Part shown: positions 10,601-21,278 of the stretch, piece by piece
How the letters are laid out: the number at the start of each line of letters is the position of its first letter
How positions within the stretch are numbered: the first letter of the stretch is position 1
DNA from: Macropodus opercularis
Taxonomy: Eukaryota; Chordata; Actinopteri; Anabantiformes; Osphronemidae
Direction: 5' to 3'
Assembly: GCA_030770545.1 (NCBI GenBank)
Contig: CM061098.1
Coordinates: 6,342,001 to 6,406,000 of the forward strand
Length of the DNA stretch: 64,000 bases
Notes under the pieces: model-generated
What the model was told of the DNA's origin: nothing
The model's input: the letters and a program-made list of their open reading frames with translations, nothing else
Databases searched by the model: none
Position numbers and translations under genes: made by a program

Positions 10601-13600
10601 GCTTCTGCTGTGGTTTATAACGGTGATGCAAAGCAGCGGGATGTGAGAAGAGCTGCAAGGTCAACGGTCAAAGACTTGCCGAAGACAACGGACACTGGTG
10701 ACCTGAAGATGCTGGTGAGTGGACGCCCGTCTATGCACTTTTACTATTTTTAGTGCTTGGCTGATTTGATTTTATTACTTTGAGATAAGGATCCTTGAGG
10801 TTTGTCTTCCACACCTTCCAACTATGTGTCAATCCAAAAAAGGAAAATAAACTCAACTGTCACACAGACTGAGTAGTATGCCCAGCACTGTTTCTAATTT
10901 CTGCGACGACTTCACCAGGAAGCCACAAAATTTCCAAGAAAACCTTAGTGGAACTTCAGGCCTCTGTCATCTCAGTAAGGTTCCGTGTCACATGGCATCA
11001 GCGGCAGAGTGGTGCAGTGAAAACCCACGAGGACATTAACGCTTGTCTGAGTTCTGCCGATCAACCTCCTCCTCAAACCTCTGGCAGAACGTTCTGCAGA
11101 GTCAAAAGTTGAAGTGACTGGAAGAGAGGCACCCTGTTACATCTGGTGTCAACTAGATGTATTTGATCATTCTGCACCTAGAGACGTGCACTGAGGTGAC
11201 GTCTTGCTGCTTCAGGGTGACTTGCCACAGTTTAAATCCTTCTCTACTTAACTGAGGTTTCAGATTTTCCCAGGATACGTTCCCTCACCTCTTTACTGCC
11301 ACGAAAAGAGGAGTCGCCAAAGATACAAGTGGTTCTTCATCAGCCTTCAGCTCCTAAATCAGACGTAATGGTGGAAATGAATGGATTCCCACAGCAGGCG
11401 AAAGGAGCTGAGTGACAGCAGAGCAACAGTGTGAGAGACCCTGCTGACCACAGTGTTTACTCTTTGGACACTTGCAGCAGGAGATGTGAAGGGCTCGGCT
11501 TCAGCTCAGACAGGATTTATTGCCCTCCGTGTCTTCGGTTATTAAGTACAGTCTTTCAGATCTGCTGCAGTGTCATAAACGTCTTCAAACTTCTTAACAC
11601 ACTGACTGGAGACTTCCTCTGTAAATAGAAGAGTGGAAATAAACGTTCAGCGGATATTTGTTCTCCAGCTGGCAGCAGAAAAGAAAAGTGCCATGAAAGC
11701 AAATGGGGCTTGGATAAAGAGAGAAATCATAAAGATGTCAACTGAAATCACTGCGTGGCCTTCAGGAAACCGAAATCACCTCGCCTGAGTTCGCTCTCTT
11801 TCACATCCATCAGCGGTCAGACCACAGCTGACATGTAACCACATCTGTAACAAACATGGCGGCTTGGTTCTCATCGCTGTGGCTGTGGCTCTACCTCCAG
11901 CTATTTAAATAAACACCGAGCATCTGTAACCACAGCAGAACTCACCGACATCATCCACTTTTCTCTAATACGCAGCGCACAAGCCTCGCTTTTGCTCCGT
12001 CCGGGATGACGGATGGACAGCAGGCCCCGATCTGCTCTGTTTCCTCCGTCGCCTGTGACCGATGCCTCGGGTCTAGTTTCTCACTGAGAAGCAACATGGC
12101 CGAACAAACAGATTGCGGTGAAATCAGCCCCGACGCAGAGATATGTGCGAGGTAGTGATTCAACCAGGTGGAGGAGTCGTAACCGGCTCCTCTATGTGCA
12201 CACGGCCTCACTGAAAGAAGAGGAGGACCTGAATTACCCATCTGGACGTCACAGCTAATTGTTGAGCTTGTGTGATTGCTGTAATTATTCACGTCAGGAC
12301 ACCGCAGCCACCGGCGCAGGGAGAGCTGCTCTCTTAGTTTGTGGTTCAAGTAACCTTTAGTCAGAATTAATATTTATATCAAACAAATGGCTCCAGACAT
12401 GCAAGGTATCCTTAATCCCTTTATCATTTAGAAAATGGATGTTCAAAGCCCTAAGGTCATCCACTAAATAGCTGTTGGCATATTTCAGTCATAACCAGAG
12501 TGGTGGCAGACAGCCTGACGTTTACTGATAACACAGACGAAGCTAGAGACCGGCTTTAAACACACAGCAGGTAATGGGAAAGTCCTACTTTACTCAACTA
12601 GATGGTGGGACTGAAACTAAGCTATAATTATGTAAAAAGAACGTCTGGGACCCTCCACCTCTTCTAACAACTTCAGACTGAAAGACACAAAGTGCTTGCG
12701 TGGGAGGTTGTCACATTGTTTGCAGTCATTATTTGTTTCTCTTGTTGATTTATTATTTCTTTTCATTATTTGTGTTATTTTGTGTCTGGTTTTAGTCATA
12801 ATTTGTCTTTTTGGTTGTTTTTATGTGTCTTTTAACTGAGCTTTATGACTTTCAAAGAATAAATATTAACACTCACTCAATAGGCTCAGGAGACCCTTCA
12901 CCTTTTAGGCCACTGGAACTGTGACCTCTGGGGTTGTCTGGTAATCCATCCATGTAAATAGGGGATTTGCTCCTAGAGGTTTACTGAAGGTGAAGCTTTC
13001 AGATTTTCGGGTTTTTGTTGTGCATCGTCTATGAAAGACCCTGAGAACGAGCTTGAAGGGAGGACTGTGGTGTAGGTATAGGTCATCTTCTTATCTGGTT
13101 TGTTCACGGCTGTATTTTGCTTTTTTTTGGTAGATCTCTGAGCTGCACAAAGAGCTTGCTGAGCTTGAAAAGCGTAACGAGGAGCTGGAGGACAAGGCTG
13201 AAATGAAGAAGGCAGCTTACATGGATGAGATTGCTGAGTTGGAGGTATGAGAGTGGACTGATTAATGTAATCATAGTCCGTAATGGACCAGTGGTTCGGG
13301 TTAAGTCTGTCATTTAATCTCACTTGTAACGCCCCCACCTCCAAACTCTGTGTGTGTACTATGCTATCCAGTACACTATAGCTGAACTGCAGCACCGGGA
13401 AGACAGCTTCCAAACCCAAATCAAGGAGCAGTGCGAAGACTACAAGGTGCTGCTCGGTGAGAAGATGGCGAGAGACATGGAGATCGCGGCCTACAGGTCA
13501 GACCCTTAATAAACGTGATCCAAGGCCCTTTCTGAATATTAAAGCTTGTGATCTTACAGTCACTTAAACTAGCAGGTAAAATCTACATTTTGTCATACAG

Positions 13601-15451
13601 GATGTCACTTTACTTAATAAGCTCTGAGTCAGATGTGCAATAACATTGTTACGTAAAACACGAGTTGTTACCATGTTACAGTTTGATAAAGCTCTATTGT
13701 ATATGCAACACTACCTTTGGGACACTGTAATGTGTACAGTAGTATTGATCTTTCCTCCTGGTATTACTTTACAGACCTGATATGCAATAACAGACCATAA
13801 CGTATTGGCGCTGACCCTATTCCCTGTGAGCTTTTTGTAATTTAAGAGCTGCCATAAATATGACATTTACAGCCATCCTCCACGCCTTCACGGGGCGAAC
13901 ACCCATCTTAATTTAGCTGCAAGTTGTTATTCTTGAATGAGACCTCTAAACTTTTAGCACATGCCTTGTGTCACGTATGGTTCAGTGCTTTTAGAGAGTG
14001 TTGTCTAATTGTTAGTGAAGTTGACAGCTCTCGGGCAGAGATGGACAGAGTTGGAAACATGGAGGTTTTCGTTCCTAATAAAACACAGGACCAGGTGATT
14101 TCACTGATTAGTTTATCTACTGCTGTTAAAGGTGTTCAGCTCAAAAAATCACTTTATGATTGTAATTAAAATCTATAAATGTCCTGTATTGTAGACTCCC
14201 ATCTGTGCACACTCGCTATTAAACCTGTCGAAACGATTGAAAGGAAAAGCACATAAATATCCTCAGGATTTAATAAGGCTCGATCTAACCTGGTGTTTTG
14301 TTTACTTGTCACATTCTTTAATCATGAGCGAATCGACCACGTGATCATGTGTGTCCTGAATGATGCGAGGAGTATTTCCGTTAGACTCTAAGTGTATATC
14401 CAGCGTATGATGTCACCTGGACATCCACTATAACGACACATGTCTGACATCATCAGCCAGATGGGTCACATACAGGAAATGGCCCCTGATGCCGTTTCCT
14501 GTATGTGACCTTGAAGACATTCATGTCATTCCGTCTTTTCCTGAAGGTTGTTTTACCATCTGCCACCCCGGTATGTGGAGTGACGCACTCTCGCCATCTC
14601 AGCTCACGGACTTCCTCTTGAGGCCCTCCATGGCTGATAGCACTGCATGTGGCCCCCAGGGGGCCCTGCTGCAGGCCTGAGCCCAGACCCTCACTATGCC
14701 TCATTAGAATGGGCAAAGAGGCCTCACACTGTCAGCGCCATGTGTTGGGCCTGTGCCAGCTCTTCTCCATGCCAGCCTGTTAATGTCAGCGCCCCCCTTT
14801 ATGCACATTTACCAATTCGCCACAGTTTTAATTTCTTCTTGTTACCCAGCAGACTGCCCCAAAGATGTTCAAGGCGCAGGAGAGTCACGCACTCCATGCC
14901 AGCTTTTTTTCCCTCCTTCTCTTTACTTGTTTGATGTTTTGTCATCCGTGATTAAAAGCACGAATAAGAAATGGAAATGGTGGTTGTTTGTTCTCTGTGT
15001 GCTGTGGCAAACTGTCTGCACATCAGCCTCTAATGACCCCGAGCTGCCATTACTGGGCAGCTTATCGCTTGCCAAAGCATCTCAGAGCAGTTTGGGCTGA
15101 TGCTCATTGCTTTTGCTTATTGCTAATGTGAACCGTATTATGCTGTAACTCATCCTCCTGTGGCAGGACACAGCAACAAGTAGCTCAACAAACAGCCTAA
15201 CATCCTTATGGACTAGAGTGTAAACTGTACTAGCCTATAAGTAGTTATTGTCATTGAGGTGAGATGATTTGGTTTTTGATGTTTCCATGGACACAAATAA
15301 ATTGTAAAACCCTCAAAAGTAGAGATTTGCTTCCTATTTGGTTATTAGCATCACTTGTGTTTGTCTAATTCTCTGTGTACTGCATGTCTTTGTGTTTCTC
15401 TGCTTCAGGAGTCTGGTGGAGGAAGAGGAGGCGAGGCTGTGCAACCTGTGA
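4679..15451 (+). CDS. Divergent tailless intermediate filament protein (387 aa, 10 exons)
   Basis: The exons are 4679-4788, 5259-5403, 5515-5670, 5796-5915, 8111-8206, 9239-9370, 10589-10714, 13134-13244, 13372-13496 and 15409-15451 (TGA 15449-15451). All sites are GT-AG and the sum is exactly 388 codons. The start sits in GCCATGG, a strong Kozak context. The layout is: head, 1-68; coil 1A, about 69-107 (ALNDRLVKLIELARWFEVEN, then LECQIVELEEQL); proline-containing linker L1, about 108-124; coil 1B, about 125-225; linker and coil 2, about 230-373; and the helix-termination motif MEIAAYRSLVEEEEARL at about 368-384, only three residues before the stop. It is expected to be a coiled-coil cytoskeletal protein that polymerises with partners. 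Exons 5 (96 nt) and 7 (126 nt) match the vimentin-type (type III) exons 3 and 5 in length and position, so a type III-like origin is likely. I do not recognise the exact orthologue; a lens- or tissue-specific filament protein is possible. Confidence 0.9.
5916..8110 (+). other. Intron 4 of the intermediate filament gene
   Basis: A 2.2-kb intron between GTAACC and TTCTTTGCAG. It includes a C-run near 7451 and several open frames without family resemblance. I see no gene or clear repeat. Confidence 0.8.
8207..9238 (+). other. Intron 5 of the intermediate filament gene
   Basis: A 1.0-kb intron whose donor opens directly into a short GA repeat (8207-8224). A small GC-rich patch lies near 8770-8790. 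Nothing coding is seen. Confidence 0.8.
9371..10588 (+). other. Intron 6 of the intermediate filament gene
   Basis: A 1.2-kb intron. It contains a 128-codon open frame (9793-10179) that shows no domain and no splice support, so I treat it as chance. Confidence 0.78.
10715..13133 (+). other. Intron 7 of the intermediate filament gene
   Basis: A 2.4-kb intron bounded by GTGAGT and TTGGTAG. No gene, RNA or recognisable repeat is seen. Confidence 0.8.
13497..15408 (+). other. Intron 9 of the intermediate filament gene, with a hairpin
   Basis: A 1.9-kb intron containing a near-perfect inverted repeat at 14464-14510 (listed separately). Otherwise I see nothing in it. Confidence 0.8.
14464..14510 (+). 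repeat. Inverted repeat: 16-nt perfect arms, hairpin
   Basis: Arms GGTCACATACAGGAAA (14464-14479) and TTTCCTGTATGTGACC (14495-14510) are perfect reverse complements. Pairing continues inward through one G-T wobble and three G-C pairs to a 7-nt loop at 14484-14490. The result is a 20-bp stem in the sense strand of the host intron. Confidence 0.9.
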
Positions 15452-16295
15452 CTGGAGGCCAGCGAGTCAGACCGGCTGGCGTGTGGCTGGGCGCTCCCAC
15501 ACTCACGTGGATTAGAAAACAGACAGAAAAGAAACACAGAAACCAGACTCAAATCAGCGCTAGCACAAAGCTTAAGGTACCGACGCAGCAATTTGAACAC
15601 AAGCAAACTTATCACGACAGATTAATGCCGTCTGGAGGCCTAAGCCGGGCCATTGATAACTGGTCGCTGGCAGATGACCCCGAGACTCTGAGAAGGATGG
15701 AGCTGTCTGATTGATGGGAGGGGAGAGGGCGGGTGATGAGTGCTCAACTGTTCAGTGTCTGGCTGGGTCCTTTCTTTAAGTGGGTTATATTTTCACCAAC
15801 TCACTGTACAAGTCTTACACACACACCAAAGCTAAACCGCGCACCTTTGTTGAGTCGTCCACCTCATCCATCACTCAAACTGATTACCAGCTCTTAACCC
15901 ATGACCCCCCCAATGTTAAACATATTGACAGCGCTCTCTGCAGGAACTAAAAGTGTGTCACCTTACAGTCATGCGTCCCCGTTTGTTTCACATATTACTG
16001 TGTTTGCTTTTCAAATGGCTCGTGAGGTTGTTTTCTTGCAGCTCTCACGAAACGAGCACCTGGATCTACAAGAAAAACCTGAGCGATTCATTAGTCTTAC
16101 TTTGAAAAGCAGTGTCTCAATTTGCTGTATTTTTGTTGTTGTTTCAGGAAAAACATTTGGTAAAACATTCCTCAGTAATCTTTTCCTTATTTTCTTCAAG
16201 CTGTCTGTGATAAATTATCTTTGCGTCCTGCTTCTGCACAACCATCAGAATGGGCTTAAGCTTCGAATGAAATAAAGTAGCTGCTGGCTTGGGAG
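15452..16295 (+). other. 3' UTR of the intermediate filament gene
   Basis: Non-coding sequence after the TGA, ending shortly after AATAAA at 16271-16276. Open frames here (for example 15901-16275) are AT-rich and featureless. Confidence 0.6.
16271..16276 (+). terminator. Poly(A) signal AATAAA of the intermediate filament gene
   Basis: Canonical hexamer 820 bp after the stop codon. A GT/T-rich element (TGTGGGTGTTTTCTGTTTC) follows about 35 bp later, the expected arrangement for cleavage and polyadenylation. Confidence 0.65.
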
Positions 16296-16869
16296 ACCGT
16301 CTCATACTGTGGGTGTTTTCTGTTTCATGAGAACTGCTTCTGAATCCTCGTCTTAAGACTTTGACCACACTGTAAAACTATGCAGGCTAGAAGATTTATG
16401 TTCAGTGATCCTTCTTTCATTCATCTTCATGCTTAACGTGAGATCTGAACATTCCCAGCTATTAATGATCTCAAAGGCTTGTTAGCTCTGCCATAGAGAT
16501 GAAAAATGCAGCTAATAACAGATCAGATAAGATTAGCCACACTCGGTGAACTCGTGCTGATGAGGAGCTGGCCTCTGTAATAACTGAGTTCAGGGTCTGG
16601 AGAAGGGGCAGAGCGGCTGTGGTGACTTATTTAATTGTCCCGACATAAAACACGGCCAGCTCTAGAGGAAGCCGCTGTGTCTGTGCTCTCAGGGCCGCAA
16701 AGCTCAGACGAGACCTCAGACGAGAGGAACTGGAGGACAGCGAGTCTGAGCGCTCCAGTCTGTATCTCAAACGAAAGGCTACCCAACCACCTGGGACTGA
16801 GGAGGGGGAGGTTTTCATCATCACTCTGTATTACATTATTAAAATAACAATCAATAACATAAATTAAGC

Positions 16870-16990
16870 TTGCAAGGCAACTTTATTAGCATGGGACACT
16901 CCAGTAAACAGGCATTTTAGAGTGATTTGCATTAAAATGTATCGAAACAAAATATAAAAGAGCCTCAAGACATTGTAAAATACTGCATAT
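16870..16990. repeat. Possible decayed teleost dispersed repeat
   Basis: Sequence beginning AAGGCAACTTTATT, with later GTGATTTGCATTAAAA, resembles the fish repeat class that begins with 'aaggcaactttatttatatagcac' and continues into 'aagtgctttacataaaa'. Similarity is judged by eye and is weak, so the boundaries are approximate. Confidence 0.25.
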
Positions 16991-19900
16991 ACATAGGAAA
17001 CGGGTCAAATGCTTTCTGTATGTTTGTTCTAAATATTCAGTGTGTTGCATCAGCAGATCAGAATTAGTTCAACTTCAAAATATGATCAACAGCTAACAAG
17101 CGAAATAAAACATATCAGAATAAATCGAAACTGATCCTCAAAACAGAATCCTCACAACAAACACTGCACTGAAACTCACACACCCATAGAAAGTACATTT
17201 CATAACAGCAACAGTGAACATAAATATTATACAGCAACACTTGTGACAAAGCTGATAACGACCTAATTCAAAATACTGACACAGGATAAATTAACACGTT
17301 TTCAGGGTGTGGGGATCCAGACGTGCTCTTATAAAAGCAGAAAATGAAAATTACTTGTGTTTGGATTTGGGAAGCTGCTATTTCCGTCTTCTTCTATAAC
17401 ACAATTAAGTATTTCAAAGACCCCTGATATTTGTGCGTGGGGTGACCTCTGCTCTCCTCTGTTTTCCTTTGCCCCCATCACACGTCCTTGACAACTGAGA
17501 AAAATGTGCGTTAACCCCTCAAAGCTGGTCGGTGACATTAAGTGGCCCGGGGCAGGACTGTATCACCTCTGCTCCTTGAAGCTGGACAATTTGATTTGAA
17601 GCCAGAGCCTCTTAAAGCTGAGTCATGGATCAGTGAGCAGCCAGCGCTTTGGCCTTTTCAGCCCCTTTTCTTGACTTTTTCTGTGGACGCGTAGTTGAGA
17701 AGGCAAAAACCTGACCAACACCAACAAACAAAGACGTCTCTGCTGGGACTAAATGAGAGTTTGATCTCTTTGGTGTGCGGCTGACGGCTTTCAGTGTGAC
17801 TTCACTGATGGTTTGCAGTGCTGATTGAAACCATTTCACACAACATGTGCTGTGGACATAACATCCCATTAAGTTCGCACGGTGCAGGAATGTCCTTACG
17901 TTATGAGTGACAGGGCCAAGCTGATAATTTATGATATCTGAGGTTGTCGTAGCAGTCAACATATCTTCAATCTGCAGTAGAGGAATCTGATTAAGGCCTG
18001 AGGTAATGCTAACCCAGGTCAGCTTGTATGACTCAGCTCAGCTGTCACCTAAACGTAGGTATCCCTAGAATACACTTATCCGTTCAGGTTCACTCAGACA
18101 AATAAACAATGTCTTCAATGTGCGCAAAAGTGATTTTTTAAAGTCTCTTCATGGCAGCTTGGACGTAACAAACCAGGCTGGTGTTTAGAAAGCAAATAAA
18201 TACAAAAGGACAGGGTTGAATCAAGGAAGAAAATAAGAACAGTAAAAATATACAAAGGAGGTCGGGCTATTGAGAAAGTATTTCCTTAACAAGAGGGAAA
18301 CAAATAATAAATTATGGGGCCCCCCTCTCTTGAGGCAGGACTGGCAGGCCTGAGGGCAGCAGGAAGTGGGCATCCTTCTTTTTTAAACTGGGGTCGAGGA
18401 CAAGCTTCCACTGTGGGAGCATCACGTTCGACAGGGTCACAGTCCTGAGAGAAAACTGCTTGAAGACATACACAAACACACAGCGGCATGCGGTGCTGAA
18501 TGAAGATGGTGGTGGAGTGTGGGTGCAAACCCCGCGTCCCCCATCATGTCATCGCTGTAGGTGCTGCTCTGCTCGTATCTGCAGTCCCACTTGTCCTGCA
18601 TAAGTGAGAGGCTGCTGACAGCTGTGACCCCACGTTTACCCCTCACTCCCCCTCACTTCTGTCCCAAAGCAGGTGGCAAAAACCACCAACACACCACTCT
18701 TCATCTTCAGCCGCCGCCTCTGTTTACTTGTTTTCGAAACCTTTATTTCTTCAACTCAAATTCACTAGCTTGTCTTGGGATCTGCGATAAAGCCAACCAG
18801 CTTTTTTTTTTATTTCCCTAAACTCCACTCTGAGTTACTCACAGCGAAAGATGATAAGAGTTTTAATTTTGTCCCAAAGTGTCCAATTAATCAACTTCAC
18901 AGGCCACTAGATGGAAGTAGATATAAGTCTGATCTACAGGGAACATGAGGGAAATAGACAAGATCTGTATTCTGCTGCAGTGACTCTCATATGGTTGTTA
19001 GCATCTAGTTTAGAGTGACTTTATTGTCCAGGGTGTACATTGGATCCTTGGCAGACGGCCTTTGTGGACCTTGGCTACCCTTAAATCCAGTTCTGTGTAA
19101 AGCGTTACTTTGTCAGCAAAAGGGCTACTCCCTGCTTTTATCCTTCCTATAGGGACGGACGTCTTTTTAAAAAAAATGGAAATTAGACACTTCTAGCCGA
19201 GACTTCTTAAGAATGGGTGATATTTCATGCAACACCATCCAGAGACATTTTAAAGCATTGTCAATGATGCACAGTGCCAAGAAGGATTTTCTCTTTTGAT
19301 TATAATGATGTAGGTAGTTGTTTTTATATTTTACTTTAGACCTTCATTGGCGATAATACACGCTCAATGGATGTCATTCATTAGCAATAACTCAGCCACG
19401 TGTTGGCTCATCTACTGATGGTGTGTCCAGTGTTGACTTGTCTTCATGGCTTGGCTTTGGTTTCAGCCAACTCTTACGGTAAATATATGTGGATGTTACA
19501 TGCTGGTGTTGTTTTGACAGATGCTAACCTGCTAATCCAGGGACATAACAATACTGTGCAATTTTAAATTAGTGGGATTGAAAATGTTTTGATTTGCATG
19601 TGAAAATCTATAGTGAATGAAAACACATCTTTCTGTTGCCATCCGCTGATTCAGTGTAGCCCACGACCAATGCCTCCCCCTGTGCCTCTGAGGACTTGGA
19701 GCCAGAGCACCAGTAGTCCAAACCATCATAATTTGGGCTGGGAGTAAGAAATCACATGTGCCACAGTTTATGTCGACAGTCGTAGCCTGGAGCAATGGCT
19801 GGTTTAGAATTTGGAACAAACTGCAAAATCATTTTCTTTGTGCAGCAGTCATTCATCTTTTTCCCAGACACCCAAACATCTCAGCTCTGCTTCCTGTCAA

Positions 19901-21231
19901 ACTGACAAGACTGGCAGGTAAGCAACGCTTTCCATTCCTCCTTCACATGTGGGTTACTTTACATTGTATTTTAACAAACATTAAAATGTAATTTGCTTTT
20001 AAATTGACATGATTTCTACATCCTGAAATGTCTAATTTGATGAAAACCGCTCGGTGTCAAGTAAAGGACAAAATCATATGGGCTAAACTAAGATTATATT
20101 GTGGCGTTAACTTGGTTATCTGCCAATTTAATCTTGGAATTCTCTCCTGCTTCTTATTTACATTTGGGGTGACAGCTCAAATACTCCTAATCCTTCTTGT
20201 GTTCCAGCTCCAAGTGGACGCTTTGTTCGGTGTGTCTCCTCTGTGAGTGACCATTAAACGGATGGCTGAGTGTTCAGCCACTGGTGAGCCTACCAGCAGC
20301 TACCTCAGAGCAATATTCTCCTTGTGTCATTTCACCGTAGAGACTCGCCAGGGACCTGTCGGGCCCGCGATGTTTTACAGCTCAGTCTGCAGACAAAACA
20401 CTTCACTACCAAATCTCCACAATAACATCTGCGGCCAGTTTAGCAGAGGCATTCCTGCAGATTGCACTGCTTAATATTCACTGGGGCTCAGATCTACTGG
20501 GACAGAGGCGAACAGGAACAGAGAGGAGGGGAAACCAGCTCCTACAATCCTTTGGTCCTCGGTCCAGACACAGTGAAAAATGAGGGGTTAACAAAGAGTG
20601 AGCTGGAGCAGAGGCGGGTTAACTGGACTAATTTGCAAGGATAATAATGGTGTTCATGCAGGGCCTTTGGGGAGCAGCGGTGTGGAACACAGGCCTGACG
20701 GTGCAACCACACAGGAAGTTTACAACATGGCCCGGCAAATCAAAATGTATTTAATCATCAAACAAGCAGCGAGTGGCTGGCGGCAAGGCCAGGGCCAGCA
20801 GCCATCCTGAGGATGAAGACAAATGTTAGGAGAAGGGGCTCAGACAGAACACCAGCACCCCGAGGATTTTCAGCCTACTACTGGCCAAGGTGCATTTAAT
20901 TTTCAACTTTTGCCATCAGCCTATTATTCGCATCGCAGAGTGCATTAGAGGTTGTTTATGTGAATATCTGATATATTAAATATATTCCAACTTTAACTGG
21001 AAAAAACTATGTTTAATCATCAGCTATGAATACACACCAGCAAATGTGCTGCTGCACTGAGTAATAACCCAGTTAATTGATAATTGGCCATGGCCTCTAA
21101 AAGCAGCCACACAATGTCCTTGTGCATTTTTGTGGATGTGTCCCAGGCCCTGCTAACTTTAGAAATGCTGGAAATTCAAACCACTTGTCTTCTTTGCTGT
21201 GTTTATCTGTTTGTGCTTATTTCTTTGAGAA

Positions 21232-21235
21232 AATA

Positions 21236-21276
<41 letters not shown>
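21232..21276. repeat. TA microsatellite
   Basis: An uninterrupted AT dinucleotide run of about 35 bp (21241-21275), preceded by the imperfect ATATATTT. Confidence 0.97.

Positions 21277-21278
<2 letters not shown>

Noticed and set aside
12973..13419. 148-codon minus-strand frame
   Set aside because: It overlaps two filament exons and the intron between them, and is open because of their composition.
20208..20242. 35-nt stretch with a good acceptor (TTGTGTTCCAG) and donor (GTGAGT)
   Set aside because: Too short to judge, with no neighbouring exon to join; pairs like this occur by chance in kilobases of sequence.
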